Origin: Mytilisepta virgata
Taxonomy: Eukaryota; Mollusca; Bivalvia; Mytilida; Mytilidae
NCBI GenBank assembly: GCA_028015205.1
Contig: CM051518.1
Location: 31,958,001-32,022,000 of the forward strand
Reading direction: 5' to 3'
Length of the DNA stretch: 64,000 nt
The notes beneath the pieces were generated by a model that was not told where the DNA came from, ran no database searches, and saw only the letters and a program-made list of their open reading frames with translations. Position 1 is the stretch's first letter, and each line of letters starts with the position of its first letter. Shown here one piece after another: positions 45,673 to 58,900 of the stretch. A program made the translations under genes and the position numbers.

Positions 45673-47980
45673 TTGTCACAAATGAAATGAGATAAAATTG
45701 CAAAATTTCCCATTAACCCTTTACCAGAAAATGATGTTTCAAAGTGTCATTGGCCCTTCCAGCCAAATTCAGCAATTATAGACATTTTTGATTGTTTGAC
45801 ACTTTGGCTCACAATCCTCATCTTTCTCCTCACCCAAACTACATTTCTATCCATGCCTTAGTCTTATTTAATAACATGGTACAATTTCATTTTCAAGCTT
45901 TGACTCTTTTGCATACAGTTTGCAAAGTTTTGAGAAAACAGTGTTTTTAGCATCTGAATTCATGGTTGAAAATGAAAAGCAGAAAGGTTTTTTAAAAAGC
46001 CAAATTTTGGAGTTAACAACCCCTTTGTAGTGGTTTTGCACACTGTTTGGAATAAAAATGACAAAACAGACATATTTAACACCTAAATTGTAGAGTACTT
46101 GAATTATTTTTTTGTTCTCAGACATTTTAAAAGTATGAATTGCTTGCATTTATTGCACAAATTTTGTATTGTATTGTGCAAAAACGTCCTAATAAATATG
46201 GGTCTGCTTATTAGCTGTTCCATAAATATCAGAGTTGTATTTTGTTAAGTATTTTTTAGGTCATTCACAAAGCTTCTAAATATTACTGACATTGTATGTA
46301 TCATATATCCTTTATGCAACATACCCATAAAACAGTTTAACCCAAACTGTCCATACCAAGCGGGATTATCGTGAGTCTCTGTTGTGCTTATGCTTTTTTA
46401 TGTACCAAAATGTACCATATATTCACCCATTAGCTTAATATTGAAGAAAGTGAATGGATGTTTCTATGGTCTGGCAGAATGACAGCTAACAATGATCATT
46501 ATGAATTGATTGCAAGTATACAATACCACAGATAAATGGAGATGTCATTTTTCATATCTCCATTTCTTCAACTATGTGTTAATTTCTGTTATTGGTAACC
46601 AACACCCAAGTCATTAAATATTTGTCAGAAAGATGAATGAAGAGACCAGACCTTTCCTGTTCTTTCTCCACGTGTTTTTATTAAGATTTCACCTATGTAA
46701 TGATGTAGAAAGTTTGATATATCTGTTAAAGTTGTAAGTATTTCACCTACTTATCGTCAGAATTGACCCATCATATATTTTCAAACTATTAATTTGATGT
46801 TATTCATACTTAATTAACTGTAAACATGCAAAGAATAATGTTTTTGTGAATATATTTTTCTTTTAAAACACCTGCTTCTTAGGAGTGACATGTTACAAAG
46901 TACTTGAGACATTCGAATTGACAAAGGAATATAAGATATTGCTCAGAGTTTTAATTTTTACATGTTATAATAAGATGGATTGCTATTTATTTGGACCCAT
47001 TGTTCTTGCTCTTTTTCACATAATGTTTCGTCAAGCAAAGAATGTAATAGTCATTTCTTTAGTACTTTTCTTCCTCAGCCAAAAAGTCAGACTTCGAAGT
47101 CGTAAAGTCCCTGGTTCGATTTTTTTCCGGCTGAAAATTTCTAGGATCCAATTTTGCGACGCCTTTTCAACATAGACCAATTTTCTGATTGGTCGAACTT
47201 CCCATGAAACCTCTTGCTCTAATGGGGTGAACTTTATATGAATCCTCTACGGGATAGTTTTTAAAAGGTTTGGATACTTTGTTCTCGGACCAGCATATTC
47301 ACCATTTACATCTTCTCTAAAGTTGGCTTAAATAAAGGAACTTGATAGGGGGTATCTACAGGAACGTCTGCATTATATTTGCATATTTTTTAAGTTTTGT
47401 TGTCTAACATGGACACGAGTCCAGGTCAAATGGCGTGTTTTAGAATTGGCTTGAGACGTGGGACATTAGAATGCACTCATTTATAAACTGAGAAATAGTA
47501 CCAACATTTATTAAATTTATGATAAATTTTCCGGCGAGGAAAGCCTTGTATGTTTCACTACTGTAATCAATTAAATAATAATTTCCAAACATTATATTAC
47601 TCAACCTGTGATGTCGGTTTAGACCAGTCAAAATAAAAGTAGACACAAATTTGTCATCTGTAGCAGACAGTTGTTATCGATTTACTATAGTATTAATAAA
47701 TGGGTGTTTTTATAATGGCCATGTAATGTGTCCAGGGTCTGTCTAATAATGACACGAGGAAGGCTGTAATGGCCCAAAAGAAAAAAACAAATTAAGTGAG
47801 AAGCAGATAGTGCAACAATGCTGTAGAGGTACTTGTATGCCTATTCCAACCTTCAATCAGTTGTAACTTGTATAAATGTTTGAGCCGTGACAGTTATTCA
47901 ACATCATATTTGCTTGATGCTGCTTTTATTGTAATGGATTCACATTAAGGGTGTGAGATAAAAGAGAAATTACATTTATT
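45673..47980. other. Intergenic or intron; nothing supported
   Basis: AT-rich. Open stretches of 93-96 codons at 45868-46149 and 46885-47175 have no protein-like pattern. A tRNA-like phrase (agtccctggttcgat) at about 47105 could be a worn SINE B box, but no A box is visible. Confidence 0.4.
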
Positions 47981-48766
47981 AGCTCCTCTGCGCATTAAGG
48001 CCATGTGAGCTATTGCCATCACTTGGCGTCCGTTGTCCGTCGTAAACTTTTCTTTATTACAGATCTCCTCTGAAATCACTGGGCCAACTGGGACCAAAGT
48101 GTGGTGGAATGGTCCTTGGGTGTCCCCCTTCTGTCTGGCATCCCCGATTTCCAACCGACATGGCTGCTGTTACTAAAAATAGAAGAAAGGGGGATGAATT
48201 TTAAAAATATATGAAGCTACATGGCCAATTTGAACCAGACATTGCAGCAATAGTCCTTAGATGGCCCTCTTTCATTGTGTCCAATGACACGGACTGTCAA
48301 CCAAGCCGTACTTAGTTAAACATAGGACCCCATGGGAAAATTCATTTAAAATCATCTTTACTGAAACTACTTGACCAGTTGGAACTGGAATTGGCAGCAA
48401 TGGTCCTTAGATGATACTCTTTCAGAAGTGTGTCCGCTGACCCGGACTGTCAACCAAGATGGCCTCCAGAGCTGAACTTTGTTAAAAGTAGGACATTATT
48501 GGAAAAATCTTTTAAAAATCACCTTGTCTGAACCACTTGACCAATTGGAACTAGACTTCGCAGCAATGGTCACTAGATGGTTCTCTTTAAGAAATATGTC
48601 CGATGACCATGACTGTTAGTCAAGATGGCTACCACAGCCAAACTTAGTTTATCATATGGCCCTATGGGAAAACCAGCCAAATTGACTGCTGCACTTAAAT
48701 ATTTAGTCTTGCTCAAGTGGAACAAGTTAAATCTAGGTGAAGATACAGGCTCTTGAGGGCCTCTAG
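47981..48766 (+). mobile_element. F1-family repeat, copy D
   Basis: Starts agctcctctgcgcattaagg and the hairpin partner ccatgtgagct, then ctattgccatcacttggcgt and gtccgttgtccgtcg. Internal units carry caagatggcc/ctacc and ccgaacttag-like text. It ends aggctcttgagggcct plus CTAG at 48763-48766. Confidence 0.85.
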
Positions 48767-49261
48767 CTATTTAACTATGATAAAGTATCAAATAGAAATG
48801 TGTACATGTTGACGAGCTTCATTGTACCGTGTAATACTCTCTGTGTGATTGTAGTCTGTCACAAATTTCGGTTGAACAGAAATCCGCTATAGTCAATCGT
48901 GTAAAATGGAATACTACGATCAGCACAATCAAGACCAAGATTCAGAAATGGTAGCCATCATGAATTTTCTGATTTCATTATGGCCCCGTTTTTCCATAAT
49001 TGGCCCTGTAATAATTCCCTGTTTTGTTGTAATGGCCCTAATAAATTTCTAATGCACAAGAATTTTACCTATAAGTATACCTAGTTGGTAATAATTCTTA
49101 AGAATTAGGATACATTATTTAAAACTATAAAATCTATTAAACGAACGTGGTTATAGAATTGAAGCATATTTTGTTTACTCGGTAGAAAATAAATGTGTAA
49201 ATCGTAAACGGATGAAAGCCTATGAGACAATTGCTATATATTTTGCAAAATTTGGCTTTGA
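48767..49261. other. Spacer with repeated 'ggccc' phrases
   Basis: Between 48980 and 49040, phrases like ttatggccccgt, attggccctgta and taatggccctaa recur. An older relative occurs near 47715-47775 (tataatggcc, taatggccca). Unclassified. Confidence 0.35.
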
Positions 49262-49626
49262 AAATTCTTAACCAGGGTTTTATCAGTGATAAGTTGATGT
49301 CATCACTTTGGAAATTTTACGGTCGTCATCACGAATTGATTGACCGTTACAGTGTTCCAATATCTAAGATGATGTTGGACCTGTTCCCAACGGTCGTAAC
49401 ATTTCATGTACCTCCACCGATTTGCGACTACCACCGGATTTTACTTTGTTGAACTTCACGACAGGTGCCGTATACGGAGCAGGAACTGCTTACCCTTCCG
49501 GAGCACCTGAGTTGTTTTTTTTTTTGTGTGTGTTTGTGTTAATTTGTTGTGTTTGTGGTTGTTCATTTGTCTTCCCGGGTTTTGTCTGTCTAATGGATTG
49601 CGTTTTTTTTTTTTTTTTTTTTTTTT
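49262..49626 (+). pseudogene. Reverse-transcriptase element remnant, copy 2
   Basis: Starts inside the same domain as copy 1 (shared LNQGF, DKLMSS and KFYGRHH stretches, then YSVPISKMMLDLFP). It continues through the identical tail (acttcacgac, gtgccgtatacggagcagga) and ends in a run of 24 T at 49603-49626. It is more strongly 5'-truncated than copy 1 and in the opposite orientation, 4 kb away. Confidence 0.75.
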
Positions 49627-51213
49627 GATATTTGTTTCTATTGGCACACCGGTAGCCAAATGAAGTAAAAGTCTGATATTATGCAAAGAAGATCTCAAGT
49701 TTTCTATCATAGAAACCGGCGAGCCCCTTTTGCACAATTTGTTTACATGCTCTAGCACTTGGTAGGTAATGGGTTTGTTTGATGTAGTAAAAATAATTGC
49801 CAAACCCTTTATTTCATTTCTTTTGATTTAAAAACAAATAGTTTATAGTGTTGGAAACGAGAAGTAAAATTAAAATGTTTTATGTTGAAAAAAGCAAAAT
49901 TTACGCTTTTAGCTGAGAACAGAACAGACCGGCTAGTTTTTTAGTATATGGTATTCATATCATTTATTGTGTCACAGCTTAATATTTTTTATGTTACGAG
50001 ACGGTGATCAACAACTGTCATAAATGATTTGTCCCGTAAGTTGTCAAAAAATATAAAAAAAAGTTTGTTTGTTAGTATGACACCTAATATTTCGTAAAAT
50101 ATACAGTTGTCCCATCCGCCTACAATACATTTTAATATTATGGCCTGTCATAACGTGTATATAAAGTATGAAGACATCTGTTTCTTTGTCATATAATAGT
50201 TCGTACCAATTTCCACCCAGTTTTATGACATTGTCTGTTATTTTTATCGATTTTGTTACCTGTTCTGACCTGAAAGAGTTAACTTTCTTTGTATTTGTAA
50301 CGCATGCCTTGTATCACGATAACATGTTAGTTAGTGTAACGGGGTTTATCTTTTTTCTGTCATTGTTGAAATTCTTGTTAAAACAATGCTGCATGGTGAT
50401 GTTTCTTATGCAACAAAAATGTAAATATATTCACAGGTGCACATTTAAGCAATTAACAATAAATTTTATCTTCGCACCTTTTTATATCTGGCTAACCGGT
50501 TACAAAGCCAGCTGTTTTCAGTTTTTGAGATAATGCATTAATGGATTACATAATAGGGAATTGTTTTTTATTTATCTGAGAAATTTCATTTGTTTGAAAT
50601 CAAATGTCATTTGAGTAGGGTAACAGCTTGCAATTTTTGGAGGGTTTTGTTACTCGAGGGTCAGTTTTTTACTATTTGAATTTGAATTGCGTTTCTCTTA
50701 AAATTTGAAATATTTGTGCCAGTATATATCGAAACTAAAATGTTGTATGGGTAAATTTAGGCATCTCAGGGTTTTTTATTGGTTACAAAAGGTATTCAAA
50801 TATCCAGTTCAAAAATACATTAAGGCCTCACCAGGGTCTTGAATTTTATCCCTTGCTACGCTCAGGGAAAAATTTCGATAGAAATATGGCGCAACCGTGG
50901 TAAAATCTCCCAATAAACCACGGGCGTCCATGAATTATTAATTAAATCACATTAAAGCATGAGATTTCTGGAAGTAAGCGTAAATTCTATGGTACCATAT
51001 TTTGATATAATTCCAATGTTGTTTTCAAAATATCAAATGTAGTAATTTCATTGGCTAACAGCATCTACCGGTAAAAAGTTTATAGCTTGATAAATACCTT
51101 TCTTGACGTCGTGCGTATGAATACGTACGAATGCAATTTTTATAGTGCATGAGGAAAATGTTAATTTCAAATAGAAAACGTCATATTTCTGTATTACTTT
51201 GGAATTATTAATA
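49627..51213. other. Intergenic; nothing supported
   Basis: The longest open stretch (50168-50533, 121 codons, hydrophobic) has no recognisable domain and no splice or start context, so I do not call it. Confidence 0.4.
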
Positions 51214-51359
51214 ATAAAGGTTATTTTTAAGGAATTTATCAATGTGTAAACTCGGGCTTACCACTCACGAACTTTGCATAAAGTCCTTTGGACTTTATTT
51301 GTGTGTGAGTGAATCGCCTGAGTTTATACATTGATAAATTCCTTCAAAATAACTTTTAT
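51214..51359. repeat. Palindromic foldback element
   Basis: The arms at 51214-51257 and 51316-51359 (44 bp each) are inverse copies with about 4-5 mismatches (aaggaatttatcaatgtgta versus its inverse). Inside, ccactcac pairs with gtgagtg and AAAGTCC-TTT-GGACTTT forms a perfect central hairpin, so nearly the whole 146 bp can fold. Weaker pairing extends outward on both sides. Confidence 0.85.
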
Positions 51360-51720
51360 AACTATAGTAACAGAAATTTATATTTCAACGCGTGTTTTCT
51401 TGTCATTGTTTGACTACCCGAAACAATAAGCCAAAAGAATGTTGTAAATCACACACAAAGGCTAAGTGACCAGAAAGGTAAACCTCAAAATTATCTAAGG
51501 ACACAGGTATGAAATGACCTCATTGCACTTCAGTAATATTGTATGCACTTGATTATTTGACAATTTTTGGTTTACCGTTTTTCCTTGAATGTGGTTAATG
51601 ATTATTAGACATTTAACCGAATTTTTTACTGTATAAAAAATCAGATTTACATATATGATGATGAATTATGATGAGCAATAGAACAAAGTCGGGTGACACA
51701 ACTAAATCATATGCCTTTTT

Positions 51721-52952
51721 AGCTCACCTGGCCTAAAAGGCCATGTGAGCTATTGCCATCAGTTGGCGTCCGTCGTCCGGCGTAATCGTTTCCTTTAAAG
51801 AATGGAACTAAACTTTGCAGGAATGATTTTTGTGAGGTCCTCTACAAATTTTCCTCATTTCATCTTGATCGGGCAAAAAACATGGCCGCCATGGGCAATT
51901 GTTGTTTCTGATTGACAGAGTTTTCGAAAATCTTCACTGGAACTGCTGGGCCAAATAGAACGAAAGTTGACAGGAAGCATCTGTGGGAGGTTCTGTACAA
52001 ACTTCCTCATTTCGTCCCGATCGGACTACAAATGTAGCCGTCATGCATGGGCAGTTATTGTTTCTGATTGGCTGATATAAAAAAATCTATGAAATCGCTT
52101 GGCCAACTGGAACGAACTTGACAGGAAGCATATATGGGGTCATTTATAAAGTTTCTTCATTTGGTCCCGATCGGGTTACAAATATGGCCGCCATGGGCAG
52201 TTCTTTTTTCTAATTGGCTGATATAAAACAATCTTCAAAGTCGCTTGGTCAAATGAAACGAAACTTGACAGGAAGCATCTACGGGAGGTTCTTTACAAAT
52301 TTCCTCAGTTGGTCCCGATCGGCCATCATGGGCAATTCTTGTTTCTCATTGTTTGATTAAAAAAATGTTTTTTCTCTGCAACTACTTAGCCAAAACTGTC
52401 GGCCAAAGTTGACAGGAAGCATCTATGGAAAGTATTTTATGAAGTTAATTTATTTTATCCTGATTTGACCACAAGCATGACTGCCATGGACCATTCTTGT
52501 TTCTGGTTGGCTGATTTAAAGAAATCTTCTTCTCTGAAACCGCTCGGCCAAATGGAACGATACTTGACAAGAAGCATCTTTGGGAGGTTTTTTTACAAAG
52601 TTTCCTCATTTTGTCCAGATCAGGTGACAAACATGGCTGTCATGGGCAATTCTTGGTTGATTTTTTTTTTTAAAAATCTGTGAAACTGCTAAGCCAAATA
52701 GAGCCAAACTTGACAGATAGTGTCTATGGCTAAAAACTAAAATCTACAGAACTGCAGAATTGTTTGAAACCAAACTTAGCCTGAATATGCTGATCTGTAG
52801 GTAGAAGGACCTTGATGCAGAAAAAATGGTCCCTACAAGGCTTGCCACACTTCATAATGATAGGGAGAAGTGACGTCTCTCTTTGAGGTACATCAATGAA
52901 AACGGCTTTCATGCCATGTGAGCGATACAGGCTCAGCCCTCTGAGCCTCTAA
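51721..52952 (+). mobile_element. F1-family repeat, copy E (variant subfamily)
   Basis: The 5' hairpin agctcacctggcc-taaaa-ggccatgtgagct is intact apart from one mismatch. The internal units of about 170 bp differ from other copies: gacaggaagcatctatggga, cctcatttggtcccgatcgg and ggccgccatgggcaattctt recur six or seven times. The 3' end is ccatgtgagcgatacaggct, hairpin ggctcagccctctgagcc and CTAA. Confidence 0.9.
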
Positions 52953-55900
52953 TTTATTATTTCTGTTTTCTCACTTTTGTGAAGCCTTATCCCGTATTAA
53001 ATAATTTTACATAAACGATAACCACCATTATTTATAGATGTTCAAGTGTTTTCAAAATACTTCAAAATGGCTGTGGTTTCCATTGAATTTTTAAGATGTT
53101 CCTTAATTGGCTTCATATTAAAGTATTTACCCACAATATAAGTTTGTAGTAATGGTGAATAAATGGCTGGAATATCTAGAGATAGTATGTGTTGGTTTGA
53201 TTCAGTATATCTATGATTTTTTCGATTTTGCGCCTTAGGTTTCAAAAAGATACTCTAGGAAAAACTATTTTCTTTAGGAAACGTTTTGCTAGTGTTAACT
53301 AAAGTCGGACAAAACGTACATCTTGACTACCAGATACATGTACATTCATTTGAAATAACATTTGGGTGTATGAAAGAATTTTTTGGGGATCGAAAGTGAA
53401 AATATGCATTGCATTTTCCTGTTATATACACAGAGAGGGAGGGAGAGAAGGGGCGGGGGGAGATTTGCAATGACATTGGCCTTGATTTTGTCCTGTTGAC
53501 TTATATTTGTGTACCCATTACTCGCTGAAATAGAACACTTCAGAGGTCTGCATAAAATAATTAATACATTTAAAATAAATATAGCTCATTACTGATTAAT
53601 ATGGTGGTATAATTAACACAACTGTTTTATGCGTCGTTTGTAACTGTATAACATTTGAAACAAAACAAATGTTACGTTTAGTAGGACTACGGGGGGTCTT
53701 CGCCCGACATTGAATCTTTACTAAATTGTCACAGAAAGAATTAATTACACCTTTTGTTTCACTTTACTAAATAATAGTCTTAATATCATATGTCAAAATG
53801 AAAATATGAACCTATTGCAAGTATTGACTGTTGTTTGATATTAAACGACATAAACTCAATTTCATTTGTTGAAAATTGTTAATTTGTCATTATAATTGAA
53901 AAGTTCACCGGGCTGATGACCTAAAAGATTTAAAGTATTTATATTTTAGTTATGCAATATGAACATAAAAAATTCTTCTAATGACTTAGGAAGTATTGTG
54001 ATACCATCTGTAAAGTGTAAGCTAATACTCTCAGGTAGGCCGAAAATCACCAAAAACCCTAACGAAGTACCACTTAGAGTTTTTGTAAATGTTCACTGAA
54101 CACGAGAATGTTAGAGAAATGATAGCCTTTGTGGGGTTCAGGCTGAGCTTGACCTGTTACTTATTCCATCTTCAAATGTTTTGGATTCCGTTATTTTACA
54201 TTTCCCCTGATAGCATGACGATATTTTATTTTTGGGTTCCACTTTTATTTCTGGTTTTAGAGCAAATTAATGCTTTAGGAGTTCTCTAATTTTTGGCCTT
54301 GTCTTTTTACAACTTTTGTAAATCTCCCTCTACAATAACTGTGTCTTTGGATGTCGTTTAGCTTTACTCTTTTGGGCGTTTAAGTGTTTTGTTTAAAAAC
54401 GGCTTTTAGTTTTTGCTGGCCTTCAGCACTGTTGACGAGGAGAAATTCGCCCTGACGAAGATTGCATATATTTATTCATGAAGAATGGTATCATATTTTT
54501 TTGTAATTCGTTTGAATTTTTTTTTTGTCATTTAATGATCAACGGAACCCCCTGTTTAAAGGGATTTTGAATGATTAAAGACGGTATTTCACAACTGCGG
54601 ATCCCCAATATAAAAGTAAAAGAGTGTTGGTTATGGGTAAATGAGTCAGCATCCTATGAAATCATTAGAATGTTTAATCATGTGAGTTATGCAGTGCTTG
54701 TAAAAATATATGACAAAAAGTTTATCCATTTTTTTTTTTTTAAATAACGAAAAATAATGTTTCATGACTTAAACATTAGGGTTGTGAAAGAAAACTGTTG
54801 AATTTTGGGATGAAAGATAATGAAAATAGTGTTTAAACAAAATTTTACACTTTTCTATAGGATTAAGAATTAATGAATTATTTGATTAATTTAAGTTTAT
54901 GACCGACAATAAAACATACAGCTTACGTTTACAAGATTTTCAATTTTGGAAATATTTCAATGTGTAAACATGTTTTGCTAAACTTTTTTGTTCATTAAGT
55001 TAAATAACAGTATATTAGCCGTAACAAATTTTGTGTTTAGAGATAAAGAGGATGTTACGAATTAGTTTAATTTTTACTTGGTCACACATTAGTGGAAGAT
55101 ATACATAGTCTTTAAATGTAAGTGTATTATGTACAAATACAAGCTTAAGTATTCCGTAAATACTGACACATCCATTTTCTGCTTTATGCCCATTCAAACA
55201 GAACATCAGATTTGAGTATCATTTTATTGTCATAGTTTTGTATCGTGACTTTTTGTTTCCTTTGATTCACATAGGCTTTTATAGAAAGATTCCAGTCCGA
55301 TGTTTCATCATGAGTTAAACAGAAGTATAATTTGAGGATAATAAGGGAGCTGTCACACTTCTAATGTTCAATACTACATCAAATGATAAAGATAAGCTTC
55401 CTCATATTTCAAACTTAATGATCTGGGGCTTGTAACATCACAATTATACATGTGTCTCAGTGAATTTATGAACAAGTAGATAATAGCTTTAACTACTCAT
55501 GACAGAACATCATTTCCACCCCAGGTATTTACCGTTGTTGATGGAATGTTATCCTGGTTGTATATCTATACCCTCTATCGTATGGTATTTCAGTCAATGG
55601 TGTAACACAACCCTTAATTTAACATTGACCTTTCTGCTTGGACTACCCGGTATTAAAAGTGTTAAATATCAGCGATATTGAAATTATTTTCTGCATTGAA
55701 GTTTTAGCATGCGTGTGTGGGCACTTTAGTATTCTGTCAATCAGATTTGATAGATTTTTTTGGAAAACAAAATCTTTTTCACAATCTTGGTTATATCTTG
55801 ACATAAAATTCCTTATCATTGAATGTAATTGTTTGTTTGGAGAAAAATATTTTATCTTTCATTCAAGGAATGTCCCTTAAAAACTTATAACTGTATTATT

Positions 55901-58900
55901 GACATAGAAGGAAACAGTTCGAAATAGGATTAAATGAGAACTATACAGTCCCACAGATAGCAAATTCAACTTTTATATATTTCATTACAATTTACAATGT
56001 GTCGTTTAGACCGTTAACGTTTTAAAAAATATTTCATTACAATTCTATACTCTCATCCCGAGATGTCAAACTAAATATTTGCATTTAAAGATTTCGTCTT
56101 TATTTTCCAGTTATAGTTACATTGAGGGTGAGAATTATTACTGTCATTTTTAAAAGATTTAATTAATGTAGATTGATTTCATCAAAACAGAAAAGTTAAG
56201 ATTGTCATCCTAATCTAATAAATAGCGAAGGTCTTCTGTTTTGCATCAACTTTTTATAGAAATGGCGGTGCTTTAAATGGGACGGGAACCACTTAACATT
56301 ACGACATGCCCTGGCTTTACTGTTAACGTTTATATGTGTTTGTATTGTCAATATATTTTAGTATTTTGGTGTGTGTTTGTTTGTTTACATCCTCGACTTT
56401 GTGTGATAATCGCGTATGTATGTACCAAGTTAATGTACTAAAAATAGAAATTTGGACGAAAAAAATATATATCAAACATTGTCAAGTATGCCCAAATCAA
56501 ATTTATTACATTTTAAAAATTAAGTTTGTATTGACAAATCAAAATTTTAATATAACAGTAATATTTAAATCTTTCTATAATATTATGGTTCATTGTTTGG
56601 CTTTCTGTGTTTCCGGCCTTGAGCAGGACAAGTTCTGACGAGATGGTGAACGCCAACAACATCAAATGCTTCTGCTTTTGGTGACAAATCTATTAACTGC
56701 ATCGTGCATAGCATTATACTGTTTTATGTCATACAACTGCTCATTTATTTTATCTACAACATCGTGCGTCATTTTTTTCGGCTTCCCATATAGACATTTA
56801 GTGTAGTTAAGAACTAAATATGCACACCTAATGCATGGTGCATCAAATCTTTATCATGGAGTTTTATAAGGATACTTTTTGTACTGAAAACCGGAATTGC
56901 AAGAAATGACCAGGCTTTTTACATTCAGAAACTATCCGAAACTTATTTGTAATTTAATTTCCTCCATATTTACTTTCTTTGTGGATAGGAACACCTCTGC
57001 TTATTATCATCATATATTAAGACCATTATTGTCAGAAAAATACTAATTCAAGAACATCAAAACTACATTACGATACAGAATATATCTGTTTGTTAATAGT
57101 AAGGTGGTGTAAACATGTGGTATCTTTCTGTCAGGTGTCGGATCTCGTTTGTTTTAACTTTAGATGATCATTTGTAGCAACAATCTGTTAGATACTTTAT
57201 ATTCAGGTGTTATGTATGTTATTATTATTTTAAATATTTCAGGAATTACAACCTTTTGTCACCTGTTAGTACCTACCGAACCTGTAATGTTCTTTGTATC
57301 GAGGTGTCTTCATTGGTTTTCTGACCCTGTGTACTCATTTATAGCCATTTTTTATTAGACATCAATGGTTTTGATCTACTTGACACTTCTCTGCATGTGT
57401 GTTTTGTTGATTTCAAACGGAATTGCACTTTGTGTAATTTTATTTCACATCTTATACAAGTATCGAACCAGAAGATGAAATATCTTATGTGAAAGATACA
57501 TAATAAGTACAGTATTGTATTTGATTGAACCTTTTTAGTGCCTTTACGATAAACGTTTATACTTACCTTTCAAAAAACCCAACTGTCATATACCTACGGC
57601 TAACGGAAATGATTGAATATTGTACTAGTACTTTACAGTTTCTCAAACACTTTGTCTTGATTGGACTGGCCTTTTACCGAAATTTGCTTTAAAGGGTTAA
57701 AAATATGCTTAATTTGTCTCTTAACGTATTTTTTCGGTGTATGAGAAGATCAGATTTGTTCAGATGTCTGTTAGACAAAGGAGATAGGCATTTACAATTC
57801 ACTTTGAAACCCCATTTCCACGGTCAGTACGATACCAAAAGCAGTTTTTGTCACACATCTATTTTGTTTTTCCATTGTAGTCCTCTCGGTAATGACGTCT
57901 TTTCTGTTTTACTGTATACCAAAATTGATCAGAATCATTGCATGTAGAGGTAAATAAATATTTTGCTGGATCTGCAAACTTAACTTCTTTCTAAAGTTTT
58001 AATACGTAACGTTCAGCAGTTAAGGGTGATCTCAAGAGCTATACTTCAATGACGACTACCTTATGGGTGGTGTGAGATATGAATTCTTAAAAATTCGCAA
58101 GACTTGCCAAATTATCTGTCCTCTAAAAGTCTAGCAGGATGTAACAGTCCTCAAACTTTTGATTTCTATACTCTGTACATTAAGTTTCTACATTTATGAT
58201 AAACAAAAATCCTTTCGATTTAACTCAAAAATGCTTTTTGGAATATACTACAGTTTGTATTTAGTATTAAATAACGATAAGGTTTACTTTTTTAAAGACC
58301 CACACCTATTCTAAATTTCTAAATGAAGTACTCATAGGCTGGTATTATTAACATTCTAGACTTTTTATTCGACAGTAGCCTTTTGAACCAACTTTACTAC
58401 GCTGTTGATCGACCAAGTCTTGGTCTAGTACCACTACAGAGAAAAGAAAATTAGCTCGCACATTCCCTTGTGTGTGTTTATAACCATGACAATTAAGGAT
58501 GATCGCTGGTGTAATAGGAAATAAATAGGATTTGAAATAGATAACAAGAAAAATAAATGGAAATGGTGAGCTGTCAAAAGTGGCGTAAAACGACTAAAAT
58601 GTATGAAATACACAAGTCGAACAAAACCAAATATAAAATCGTAAAAAAACAACAACAAACTAAAAAGTTAAAAAGTTAAAAACATACTTAGGATTTGAAA
58701 TAGGTGTTTTAGTTTGAGAGAACATATGAATAGTAAACAAATAAGCAAGAAAAAAAAATATAGGTTCATGTGCTTATTTTAGGCCTTGTAAATTTGCAGG
58801 AAATGGGTTTTCTATGGATTTTTCATTGTCTTTGCATTGACAACATCAGTCTTTCAAAAATGTATGAAAAAATAAAAAGGATTTCATAAAATTTTGTCAA

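Noticed and set aside
47090..47170. tRNA-like phrase cctggttcgat, considered as a tRNA gene
   Set aside because: No A box or cloverleaf partner arms found; at best a worn SINE fragment.
50168..50533. 121-codon hydrophobic open frame
   Set aside because: Low-complexity phenylalanine- and leucine-rich translation of AT-rich DNA, with no domain or start context.
54089..54289. 66-codon frame in a segment resembling a retroelement tail
   Set aside because: The resemblance is from memory only, with no second copy in this window to support it.
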